DNA of 12,282 nucleotides. It comes from Clostridia bacterium. Lineage in GTDB: Bacteria; Bacillota; Clostridia; Oscillospirales; CAG-272. The stretch lies in assembly GCA_024404475.1 (NCBI GenBank), contig JAKSPV010000030.1, positions 1 to 12,282 on the forward strand. Reading direction: 5' to 3'. Below are positions 1-6,359 of the stretch, piece after piece; positions within the stretch are counted from its first letter, which is position 1; each line of letters begins with the position of its first letter. The notes beneath the pieces were generated by a model. The model saw only the letters and a program-made list of their open reading frames with translations, ran no database searches and was not told where the DNA came from. Position numbers and translations under genes: made by a program.

Positions 1-74
1 GTCGCGCAGACGGTGCTGATCTTCGCGAGGATACCGACGGCATCCTTGCCGATCACGGAAATAACAGCTCTCAT
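1..74 (-). CDS. ACT domain protein, N-terminal fragment (UPF0237-like)
   Basis: This is the first 24 codons of a leftward gene; the rest lies outside the window. The visible start, MRAVISVIGKDAVGILAKIS, has the beta-strand and Gly-x-x-x-x-hydrophobic pattern of small ACT domain proteins of the UPF0237 (GcvR-like) family, typically about 90 residues and presumed amino-acid or ligand sensors. The ATG at 74 is set by an AGGAGG at 88-83 with an 8-base spacer. A good sigma-A promoter lies upstream at 110-138. In many Firmicutes this gene precedes a PFL/DUF711 protein, but that partner cannot be seen here. The family call rests on a short stretch and the function is inferred only. Confidence 0.75.
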   Translation of the reverse strand, partial: MRAVISVIGKDAVGILAKISTVCA

Positions 75-109
75 TGTGAAAACCTCCTCATGATTTCCGA
101 GAATACGCT

Positions 110-138
110 ATTTTAGCATACCGGACGGAAAAATGCAA
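110..138 (-). promoter_or_regulatory. Sigma-A promoter of the ACT-domain gene
   Basis: Read on the minus strand: -35 TTGCAT (138-133), a 17-base spacer, and an extended -10 TGC-TAAAAT (hexamer 115-110). It lies about 36 bases upstream of the ACT-domain start codon and diverges from the htpG promoter. Confidence 0.7.
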
Positions 139-173
139 GCATTCCCGCGTATTCCTGACAAAAAACTGCGGAA

Positions 174-207
174 AAAGCGCGGAGAGTATGGAACTTTCCC
201 GCGCTTT
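174..207. promoter_or_regulatory. Inverted repeat overlapping the htpG promoter (candidate operator)
   Basis: The perfect 9-base arms AAAGCGCGG (174-182) and CCGCGCTTT (199-207) are separated by 16 bases. The repeat covers the -35 position of the htpG promoter, and its right arm ends 4 bases before the -10 hexamer, a typical place for a repressor operator. It is not the CIRCE element of HrcA, which is TTAGCACTC-N9-GAGTGCTAA. There is no T-run after it that would make it a terminator. A regulatory role is inferred. Confidence 0.45.
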
Positions 208-208
208 G

Positions 209-217
209 TGGTATAAT
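209..217 (+). promoter_or_regulatory. Extended -10 promoter of htpG
   Basis: TGG-TATAAT: an extended -10 whose hexamer at 212-217 matches consensus perfectly. The -35 position at 17-base spacing (189-194, TGGAAC) is poor, so recognition probably relies on the TG extension. The start codon of htpG is 39 bases downstream. Confidence 0.7.
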
Positions 218-256
218 GGAGGGTACAGAAAACCGACAGAAAAGAGGAACATCATC

Positions 257-2146
257 ATGGCTGAAAACGAAAAGAAACTTGAAACAGAGCGCGGCGGGAT
301 CTCCGTCGATGTGGAACATATTTTCCCGATCATCAAAAAGTGGCTCTATTCCGAAAAAGAGATTTTTCTCCGCGAGATCGTGTCGAACGCGTGCGACGCG
401 GTGACAAAGCTTCGCCGCCTCGTATCACTCGGCGAGGCGCGTGATCTCACCGAGGCCGATCCGCGCATCCGTGTCATTCTCGACAAGGACGCGAAGACGA
501 TTACCGTCACCGATAACGGCATCGGCATGACGGAAGAGGAACTCCGGAAATACATCTGCCAGATCGCGCTTTCCGGCGCACTCGAATTTATCGAAAAATA
601 CGAGAGCAAGGACGGCGGCGCCGAGGACAGCGGCATCATCGGCCACTTCGGCCTCGGTTTCTACTCTGCGTTCATGGTCAGCGAACGCGTGGAGCTTCTG
701 ACGCGCTCCTATACCGGTGCGCCGATGCTGCACTGGGACTGCACCGAGGACGGCGACTACGAGATCGAAGAAGCTGACGACAGCGACGGACTCGTTGGGG
801 ACTACGGTACGGCGGTTATCATGCACGTGAGCAGCGAGGGCGAGGAATTCCTCTCTGCCTATAAACTCCGTGAGGTGCTCGACAAGTACTGCGCCTTCAT
901 GCCCGTCGAGATCTATTTCGAAGATACCGCCGAGGAAGAGAAAGACGGCGATAAGAAAGACGAGCCGAAGCCCGTCAACGACGTCCACCCGCTCTGGCAG
1001 AAGAATCCGTCTGAGTGTACCGACGAGGAATACCGCGACTTCTACCGCAAAGTCTTCCACGACTATAAAGAGCCGCTGTTCTGGATTCACCTCAGAGCCG
1101 ATTATCCGCTGAACTTCAAGGGCATCCTCTACTTTCCGCGTATCGGCAATGAGTACGAATCACTCGAGGGACAGGTCAAATTGTTCTATAACCAGGTCTT
1201 CGTCGCGGAGAACATCAAAGAGGTCATTCCGGAATACCTGCTCATGCTCAAAGGCGTCCTCGACTGCCCCGAACTGCCGCTGAACGTCTCCCGCAGCTAC
1301 CTGCAGAACAGCGCCTACGTCTCGAAGATCTCGACGCACATCGTCAAGAAAGTCAGCGATAAACTGACAGGCATGTTCTCGACCGACAGACCCGCATATG
1401 AAAAGATCTGGCGCGACCTCAAGACGTTCGTCGAGTATGGCTGCATGCGTGACCGCAAGTTCTACGACCGCGTCAAAGGCGCGATCCTCTGTGAGCTCTG
1501 CGACGGCAAGTTCGTTACCGTTGACGAATATCTTGAAGCCGCGAAAGAGAAGCATGAGGGCAAGATCTATTACGCGACCGATAAGACCGTGCAGTCGAAA
1601 TATATCTCGCTCTTTGCCGCCGAAGGCATCGATGTCGTGCTCTTCGATAAGATCGTCGATACGCAGTTCATCACCACGGTCGAGACTGCCGATCCCGATA
1701 AGAAAGTGAAGTTCATCCGCGTGGACGCCGAGGTCGGCGATGCACTCTCTGACGGTGAGGGCGAGAAGAACGAAGAGGTTGAAAAAATCTTCCGCGAGAT
1801 CGTCGGCGAGAAGACGAAAATCACCTTTGAAAAACTGAAAAATGCGGGGACTCCCGCGATCCTTAACATTTCCGAGGAAAGCCGTCGCCTCGATGACCTC
1901 ATGAAGCTTTACGCCATGGGCGGCGAGGATATGCCCGGCATGGCATCCGTCGAGGAAACCCTGATTCTCAACAGCGGGAACGCCCTCATCGGCAAGATCG
2001 GCACGCTCGCCGGGACCGACCGTGAGCTGGCGGCGAAGATCGCTGGACACGTCTATAAACTCTCCCTCATCAGCCAGCGGCAGCTCACCGGCGAGGAGCT
2101 TTGCGCTTTCCTCGACGACAGCTATGCGCTGCTTGAGAAACTTTGA
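257..2146 (+). CDS. htpG: Molecular chaperone HtpG (bacterial Hsp90)
   Basis: Hsp90-family ATP-dependent chaperone of the cytosol, 629 residues, close to the usual 620-630. The N-terminal GHKL ATPase shows the catalytic-Glu motif (REIVSNACDA, Glu40 and Asn44), the nucleotide-binding DNGIGM (86-91) and the lid glycine motif GHFGLGFYSAF (129-139). The middle domain has the SRSYLQ segment near residues 355-360, equivalent to SREILQ of other HtpGs, and the C-terminal third is the dimerisation domain. The ATG at 257 is preferred over the in-frame upstream ATG at 188, because 188 lies upstream of the -10 and 257 has AGAGGA with an 8-base spacer. Some usually conserved positions differ (IALSGALEF where IAKSGTKEF is common), so it is a divergent branch. 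The next gene starts inside its stop codon. Regulation may involve the inverted repeat at 174-207. Confidence 0.95.
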   Translation: MAENEKKLETERGGISVDVEHIFPIIKKWLYSEKEIFLREIVSNACDAVTKLRRLVSLGEARDLTEADPRIRVILDKDAKTITVTDNGIGMTEEELRKYICQIALSGALEFIEKYESKDGGAEDSGIIGHFGLGFYSAFMVSERVELLTRSYTGAPMLHWDCTEDGDYEIEEADDSDGLVGDYGTAVIMHVSSEGEEFLSAYKLREVLDKYCAFMPVEIYFEDTAEEEKDGDKKDEPKPVNDVHPLWQKNPSECTDEEYRDFYRKVFHDYKEPLFWIHLRADYPLNFKGILYFPRIGNEYESLEGQVKLFYNQVFVAENIKEVIPEYLLMLKGVLDCPELPLNVSRSYLQNSAYVSKISTHIVKKVSDKLTGMFSTDRPAYEKIWRDLKTFVEYGCMRDRKFYDRVKGAILCELCDGKFVTVDEYLEAAKEKHEGKIYYATDKTVQSKYISLFAAEGIDVVLFDKIVDTQFITTVETADPDKKVKFIRVDAEVGDALSDGEGEKNEEVEKIFREIVGEKTKITFEKLKNAGTPAILNISEESRRLDDLMKLYAMGGEDMPGMASVEETLILNSGNALIGKIGTLAGTDRELAAKIAGHVYKLSLISQRQLTGEELCAFLDDSYALLEKL

Positions 2147-2982
2147 TGCAGCTCGAAAAAGAGCACGCGGCGGAGACGCTGCATGATAATTACGCCGAAC
2201 TGAACGGCCGGCGGCGGGACAACGACGCGATCCTCGCCGGTCTCTGGGAGATGGCCTCTTCGCTTCTTCCCGGAACGGTCACGGCGGACGACGTCCTCGC
2301 GCTCTACCGCACGGTCGGCGGCGCGCGTGTGTCGCCCCCCGGTTTTGCCGCGCTTTGCCTCGCCGCGGCGAAGGCAAGAACTGTCCTTTTTCCCGAACCC
2401 GAACCGGACGAGGAGCCGGAGCCGCCGTCTCACGTTTTGGTGATGCGCGGCGCCGACGCGGCAGAGGCCTCAGCGATCCTGCTTGCCGGGAGCGGCCTTT
2501 CCGCCTCTTACGGCGCTTCTGCCGCGGAGATCTGCGAGACGGTCGCCGGCGGCCGCGCGGGATTCTGCATCCTCCCGATGTATTCCTCGACCGACGGCAT
2601 CCTGACGCATTTCCGTCGCCTCGCCGAAGAGGCGGAACTCCGTATCGTTTCGCTCTGTACGGTCAGCTCCGGCGCGGACGGCGCTCTGATCCGCTACGCG
2701 CTGCTGCAACGGCGCGGATTGCAGCTAGACGGCCGGAAACGGTTTCTTGAGATCATCGTTTCCGCCGGAGACGAAAAACGCCTCCTCAATCTGCCGGCCG
2801 CGCTTACGGTGCTCGGCGCTTCGCCGCAGCGCGTCTTTCTGCTCCCGCCGAGCTCGGCCGGCACGGCAAACCGCTACCAGCTCGTCCTGGACGTCTCGGC
2901 GTCGCCGCTCTCGGCGCCGCGCCTGAATTTTGCCGGTGCATTCCCCGAAGCGGAGGCGGTCGGCTACTATGACCTCAAATGA
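2146..2982 (+). CDS. Miniature prephenate dehydratase-like protein with C-terminal ACT-like region
   Basis: A 278-residue protein not recognised as a standard family. Its ATG overlaps the htpG stop (TGATG), so translation is probably coupled. Residues 1-70 are helical and vaguely like the end of an AroQ chorismate mutase domain. Residues 83-94 are an acidic Pro-rich linker. Residues 96-175 resemble the first lobe of prephenate dehydratase: GGRAGFCILPMYSSTDGIL (135-153) matches the family's 'G-ADYGVLPIENS-EGSV' pattern in spacing and character. Residues 196-252 look like an ACT domain, with LPAAL (216-220) in place of the usual PGAL. The second PDT lobe is largely absent, and the catalytic Thr of the TRF motif is not seen; RKRF at 197-200 is the nearest match. 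If homologous it is probably non-catalytic, perhaps an amino-acid sensor. The assignment is inference by eye and could be wrong. Confidence 0.4.
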   Translation: MQLEKEHAAETLHDNYAELNGRRRDNDAILAGLWEMASSLLPGTVTADDVLALYRTVGGARVSPPGFAALCLAAAKARTVLFPEPEPDEEPEPPSHVLVMRGADAAEASAILLAGSGLSASYGASAAEICETVAGGRAGFCILPMYSSTDGILTHFRRLAEEAELRIVSLCTVSSGADGALIRYALLQRRGLQLDGRKRFLEIIVSAGDEKRLLNLPAALTVLGASPQRVFLLPPSSAGTANRYQLVLDVSASPLSAPRLNFAGAFPEAEAVGYYDLK

Positions 2983-3003
2983 CTTCAGATCGGAGACTTT
3001 GCT

Positions 3004-4722
3004 ATGACAGAATACATCATCCGGCGCGACGCGTGGCTCTCGTCCGACGTGGTCGATGACGGAACGAAACGCGAGATCCTCGCCATGACGGAGGAAGAGA
3101 CGGAAGCCGCTTTTTCCGGAAAAATGACTTTCGGCACGGCGGGCCTTCGTGCCGTCATGACACCCGGTGACGCCCGTATGAACGTCTACACCGTCGCCCG
3201 CGCGACCGCAGGCCTTGCCCGCGTGATCGCCGCCGAGGGCGATGCGGCAAAAGCCGCCGGCGTCGTTATCGCACACGACAGCCGGAATAACAGCGAGTTG
3301 TTCGCGCGCCGCGCCGCGGAGGTCCTTTCCGCGCTCGGCATCCGCGTGTACCTTTTCGCTGAACTCCGCCCGACGCCCGTCCTTTCGTTCGCCGTCCGGC
3401 AGCTCGGCTGCACCGCGGGCATCAATATCACGGCATCGCACAACGCCAAAGAGTACAACGGCTATAAGGTCTACTGGCGCGACGGCGCGCAGATCGGCCC
3501 GAAGGAGGCATCCGCGATCTCGGATACGATCGACTCGCTCTCGCTCTTCGATACTGCTTTCGCCCCGGATAAAACGGACGAATCGCTGATCTCGCCTGTC
3601 CCCGCCTCCGTTGACGAGGCCTACCGCGAGGCCGTCCTCGCCCAGCGCATCGACAAAACGCTGATCCCGCGGGCGGCGGACCGTCTCACCGTCGTCTATA
3701 CGCCGCTCTACGGCACCGGCTCGACCATGGTGCCCGAGGTGCTCCGCCGCGCCGGACTCAAACGTCTTCTGACGGTGGACGAACAGATGACGCCGGACGG
3801 CAATTTCCCGACAACGCCGTACCCGAACCCCGAAAACGCCGACGTCTTTACCCTCGGTGTCAAAATGGCAGAGGCGTACCATTCCGATCTTTTGATCGCG
3901 ACCGACCCGGACGCTGACCGCTGCGGCACGATGGTGCGCGACAGCGCCGGCAATTTCCGCACGCTGACCGGCAATCAGATGGGCGCCCTTCTTCTCGAAT
4001 ATATCATCGAGTCCTACCGTGCGACGGGAACGATGCCGGAGGCACCGTACGCCGTCAAGAGTTTCGTGACGACCGAGCTCGCCGCGCGTATCTGCCGCGC
4101 GAACGGGATCGAAATGATCAACGTTCTGACCGGCTTCAAGTATATCGGCGAGGCGATCGGCGCGCACGAAAGAGCAGGGCACGGCTCGTTCCTCTTCGGT
4201 TTTGAGGAAAGCTACGGCTACCTCAAAGGCACCTATGCCCGCGACAAGGATGCCGTCGTCGCGACGATGCTCATCTGCGAGATGGCCGCCTATTACGCGC
4301 TCTCGGGCATGTCGCTCTTTGACGCGCTCGAAGCGCTTTACAGAAAGTACGGTTTCTACGCCGAAACGGCGTTTTCCGTCGCGATCAAAGGTCTCGGTGC
4401 CGCCGAGCGCATGGCGGCGATCATGGATCGCCTCCGTGAGAGTGCTCCCGACGAGATCGGCGGCGAGCCCGTCGTCCGCGTGCTTGATTACCGCGCGAAA
4501 ACCGCGGTCGACCGCACGATCGGCAGCGTCTCCGATACGGGACTTCCTGCGGCCGACGCGCTCCGCTTCGTCACATCGTCCGACGTGCAGATCATCGTCC
4601 GTCCCTCCGGCACGGAGCCGAAGGTTAAGATCTATCTTATGGCCGGAGGCGAAAGCGAAACGGCTGTCCGCGAAACGCTCGCCCGGTGCCGCCGCGATAT
4701 GGAAGCGCTTCTCGGCGCGTGA
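3004..4722 (+). CDS. Phosphoglucomutase/phosphomannomutase (PgcA type)
   Basis: Cytosolic alpha-D-phosphohexomutase interconverting hexose 1- and 6-phosphates, linking glycolysis to UDP-glucose and cell-wall or glycolipid synthesis. It has 572 residues, matching the long PgcA/YhxB class of Firmicutes. All four active-site motifs are present: GTAGLR (44-49); the phosphoserine loop TASHN (143-147, catalytic Ser145), continuing into AKEYNGYKVYW; the metal loop DPDADR (301-306); the sugar-specificity loop GFEESYG (399-405); and the phosphate-binding RPSGTEPK (533-540). The ATG at 3004 has GGAGA at 2992-2996 with a 7-base spacer. It lies 21 bases after the preceding stop, probably the last gene of the htpG operon, and is followed 15 bases later by a strong terminator. 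Substrate preference (glucose versus mannose or glucosamine) cannot be read from the sequence. Confidence 0.95.
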   Translation: MTEYIIRRDAWLSSDVVDDGTKREILAMTEEETEAAFSGKMTFGTAGLRAVMTPGDARMNVYTVARATAGLARVIAAEGDAAKAAGVVIAHDSRNNSELFARRAAEVLSALGIRVYLFAELRPTPVLSFAVRQLGCTAGINITASHNAKEYNGYKVYWRDGAQIGPKEASAISDTIDSLSLFDTAFAPDKTDESLISPVPASVDEAYREAVLAQRIDKTLIPRAADRLTVVYTPLYGTGSTMVPEVLRRAGLKRLLTVDEQMTPDGNFPTTPYPNPENADVFTLGVKMAEAYHSDLLIATDPDADRCGTMVRDSAGNFRTLTGNQMGALLLEYIIESYRATGTMPEAPYAVKSFVTTELAARICRANGIEMINVLTGFKYIGEAIGAHERAGHGSFLFGFEESYGYLKGTYARDKDAVVATMLICEMAAYYALSGMSLFDALEALYRKYGFYAETAFSVAIKGLGAAERMAAIMDRLRESAPDEIGGEPVVRVLDYRAKTAVDRTIGSVSDTGLPAADALRFVTSSDVQIIVRPSGTEPKVKIYLMAGGESETAVRETLARCRRDMEALLGA

Positions 4723-4736
4723 AACAGATAACAAGA

Positions 4737-4765
4737 AAAAGAGCCGCCCGTCGGGCGGCTCTTTT
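4737..4765. terminator. Bidirectional intrinsic terminator
   Basis: A perfect 13-base stem AAAAGAGCCGCCC / GGGCGGCTCTTTT with a 3-base loop (4750-4752). The T-runs lie at the 3' side on both strands. It ends the htpG-to-mutase operon rightward and the SLH/Asn-Gln-rich pair leftward, and lies within 15 bases of both flanking stop codons. Confidence 0.93.
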
Positions 4766-4773
4766 CTGCTTTT

Positions 4774-4911
4774 TCAGCGATTCGAGTTGTTCTGGGACTG
4801 CTTGTTTTCGGACTGGTTCTCGGCCTGTTTTTTGTTCTGTGCCTTGTTTCTGCACTGGTTTTCGGACTGGTTTCTGCTCTGGTTCTTGTTCTGGTTCTGG
4901 TTCTGTTCCAT
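4774..4911 (-). CDS. 45-residue Asn/Gln-rich tetrapeptide-repeat peptide
   Basis: A small leftward ORF supported by a strong Shine-Dalgarno (GAGGAG, 7 bases before the ATG at 4911) and by its stop lying just before the shared terminator. A longer in-frame ORF starts upstream, but that start would lie inside the preceding SLH gene. The peptide has 13 Asn and 11 Gln in 45 residues (53%) and the rest are mostly charged or Ser. Residues 3-26 form six tandem Q-x-x-N units (QNQN, QNKN, QSRN, QSEN, QCRN, KAQN), and two more (QAEN, QSEN) follow at 29-36. There is one Cys (20), no signal peptide, no membrane segment and almost no hydrophobic residue. It is probably disordered or a regular polar helix. 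It follows the SLH gene by 43 bases and likely shares its transcript. Function unknown. Confidence 0.7.
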   Translation of the reverse strand: MEQNQNQNKNQSRNQSENQCRNKAQNKKQAENQSENKQSQNNSNR

Positions 4912-4954
4912 GGTTTGTCTCCTCGTCGGGTGAGTAAAAGGTATGCGATGGCCG

Positions 4955-6226
4955 TCAGAGCCGTCCCGTGAGGCGCATGAGCCGCAGAAGCGCCTTTGCC
5001 TCCTCGCGGCGCGAAAGCACTTCATCCGCTCCGAAGCGTCCCTCCGCATCCGGCATTAGGATGCCCCATTCCCGCATGACGTATACGGCATTTTTTGCCC
5101 AGAGAGGAAGTTCTCCGTCATCGGCGAACGTCGGCACGGCCGTGTCCGCTTCCTGCCCGATCACACGGGTGAGGATCGCCGCCGCTTCGGCGCGCGTGAT
5201 CGCGTCATCCGGACGGAAAAGAAGCTGCCCGCCGTCCTTCGAGCCGGTCACAAGCGAGAGCCGATAGGCAGCGGCAACGTAGGGCTTTGCCGCGGCGCTG
5301 ATCGCACCGTCGTCGGCAAAAACGGTCTTTTCACATGGTGCCGCCGTGCCCGTCCCGAACAGACGGAGCACGTCCACGAGAAAATCCTCCCGCGAGACCG
5401 GCCCCTTGGGATCGAAAAGAACGCTGCCGCCGACAACGCGGCAGTCCATGATCCCTTTGGCGATCATGACGCGCGCCGCATTCATCCCGTCCCCGTCCGG
5501 AACGTCGGCGGGTGTGACGTCCGTCAGCGGCGTGACCGCGGAAACGGCTGCCGTCCTCACGGTGGAATAGTGGCCGAAGCCGTCACGGACACGGTAGGTG
5601 AAAAGGTCGTTGCCGACGTACCCCGCCTCCGGCGTGTAGACGTATTCGCCACGCGCCGTGTCCGTCAGCCGTACGGTACCGTGTGCCGGATAAGAAACGA
5701 TCTCGTAGCGGATATCGTCGCCGTCCGGGTCGCTGAACGGCGCGAGCACGCCGGACTCCGACACGCCCGCCTGCGTCCAGACGCTGACTTCTTTTCCGAC
5801 GGCGGCGGGTGCGCTGTTGACGCTTTCCGTGAAGCGCAGCGTGCAGACGGTCTCGTACTGTCCGTCCGCCGTAAACGTGAACGAAACCGCCGACAAGGAG
5901 TCGTCGGTCGGCTCGAACGAGAGCTGCGGCGCCTCCGCAAGCGGGATCACCTGCCCGGGCTGCACATCGCTCCTGCCGAGGAGCAGTACGCCCTCGCTCC
6001 GCGCGGGAACGGTCAGCACCGTGATCCTGTCAACCGTCTCCCCGAGTACGTTCCGGAAATCCTCCGCGGAAAAGACGTGTGCGGTGTACCGCACCGCCGT
6101 GAGTACCATGTCGTTTCTCGCGGCAAGAACGGCAAGCCCCGGCGAGAGCTGCCCCTCACCCGCGAGAATAGGCACGGCAAGGAGCACGAGCAGGGCGATC
6201 GTTATGGGTAAAAGATGCTTTTTCAT
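4955..6226 (-). CDS. Exported cell-wall protein with Ig-like/cadherin-like module and three SLH domains
   Basis: A 423-residue secreted protein. The ATG at 6226 is chosen because GGAGG lies 5 bases upstream and the N-terminus is then a classic signal peptide (MKKH, hydrophobic 5-21, small residues near 22). An earlier in-frame ATG at 6301 would add 25 unsuitable residues. Residues 30-135 form a beta-rich module I do not recognise. Residues 137-231 look like a bacterial Ig/cadherin-like domain: SDPDGDDIRYEI (165-176), GTVRL, and Y-TPEAGYVGNDLFTYRV-DG (197-216). Residues 237-290, 302-357 and 366-420 are three SLH repeats with TRAE-like motifs SRED (278-281), TRAE (344-347) and SRRE (405-408). 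SLH domains bind pyruvylated secondary cell-wall polymer, so this is a surface-anchored protein. I see no convincing sigma-A promoter in the 133-base gap upstream. Its binding target is unknown. Confidence 0.85.
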   Translation of the reverse strand: MKKHLLPITIALLVLLAVPILAGEGQLSPGLAVLAARNDMVLTAVRYTAHVFSAEDFRNVLGETVDRITVLTVPARSEGVLLLGRSDVQPGQVIPLAEAPQLSFEPTDDSLSAVSFTFTADGQYETVCTLRFTESVNSAPAAVGKEVSVWTQAGVSESGVLAPFSDPDGDDIRYEIVSYPAHGTVRLTDTARGEYVYTPEAGYVGNDLFTYRVRDGFGHYSTVRTAAVSAVTPLTDVTPADVPDGDGMNAARVMIAKGIMDCRVVGGSVLFDPKGPVSREDFLVDVLRLFGTGTAAPCEKTVFADDGAISAAAKPYVAAAYRLSLVTGSKDGGQLLFRPDDAITRAEAAAILTRVIGQEADTAVPTFADDGELPLWAKNAVYVMREWGILMPDAEGRFGADEVLSRREEAKALLRLMRLTGRL

Positions 6227-6275
6227 GTTGGCCTCCGAGAATAAAATGGGACGCTGACAGTATTTTCCGCCATGC

Positions 6276-6309
6276 GAAAAATATGCGCGTCCGGCTTGCA
6301 ATATTTTTC
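6276..6309. promoter_or_regulatory. Inverted repeat between the SLH gene and the larA-like gene
   Basis: The perfect 9-base arms GAAAAATAT (6276-6284) and ATATTTTTC (6301-6309) are separated by 16 bases. The right arm begins on the last base of the -35 of the larA-like promoter and lies inside its spacer, so a bound protein would block that promoter. Arms and spacer have the same lengths as in the repeat at 174-207, but the arm sequence is different. An operator role is inferred. Confidence 0.35.
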
Positions 6310-6323
6310 CGAAGTGCTATAAT
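6296..6323 (+). promoter_or_regulatory. Sigma-A promoter of the larA-like gene
   Basis: -35 TTGCAA (6296-6301), a 16-base spacer, and an extended -10 TGC-TATAAT (hexamer 6318-6323). Expected transcription start is near 6330, giving a 5' leader of about 30 bases to the chosen ATG at 6360. Confidence 0.75.
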
Positions 6324-6359
6324 GAAAAGTGAAAAGTAACCATGGAAAGGAACATCGTT

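Noticed and set aside
425..1090. Long open frame on the minus strand opposite htpG (also 1160-2050).
   Set aside because: The composition is that of an antisense shadow in a GC-rich gene, with no ribosome site or family motif; htpG explains the region.
2725..4734. A 669-codon open frame antisense to the phospho-sugar mutase.
   Set aside because: It arises from GC-rich codon bias. The plus-strand gene has all catalytic motifs, and the antisense product shows no recognisable domain.
4723..4954. Possible toxin-antitoxin or repeat-array locus in the low-complexity stretch.
   Set aside because: The repeats are short in-frame hexamer/12-mer units encoding Asn/Gln, not spaced palindromes or CRISPR repeats, and no partner gene is present.
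6227..6295. Possible promoter for the leftward SLH gene.
   Set aside because: No pair of hexamers with acceptable spacing; the best -10-like strings (TACTGT, TATTCT) lack a -35.
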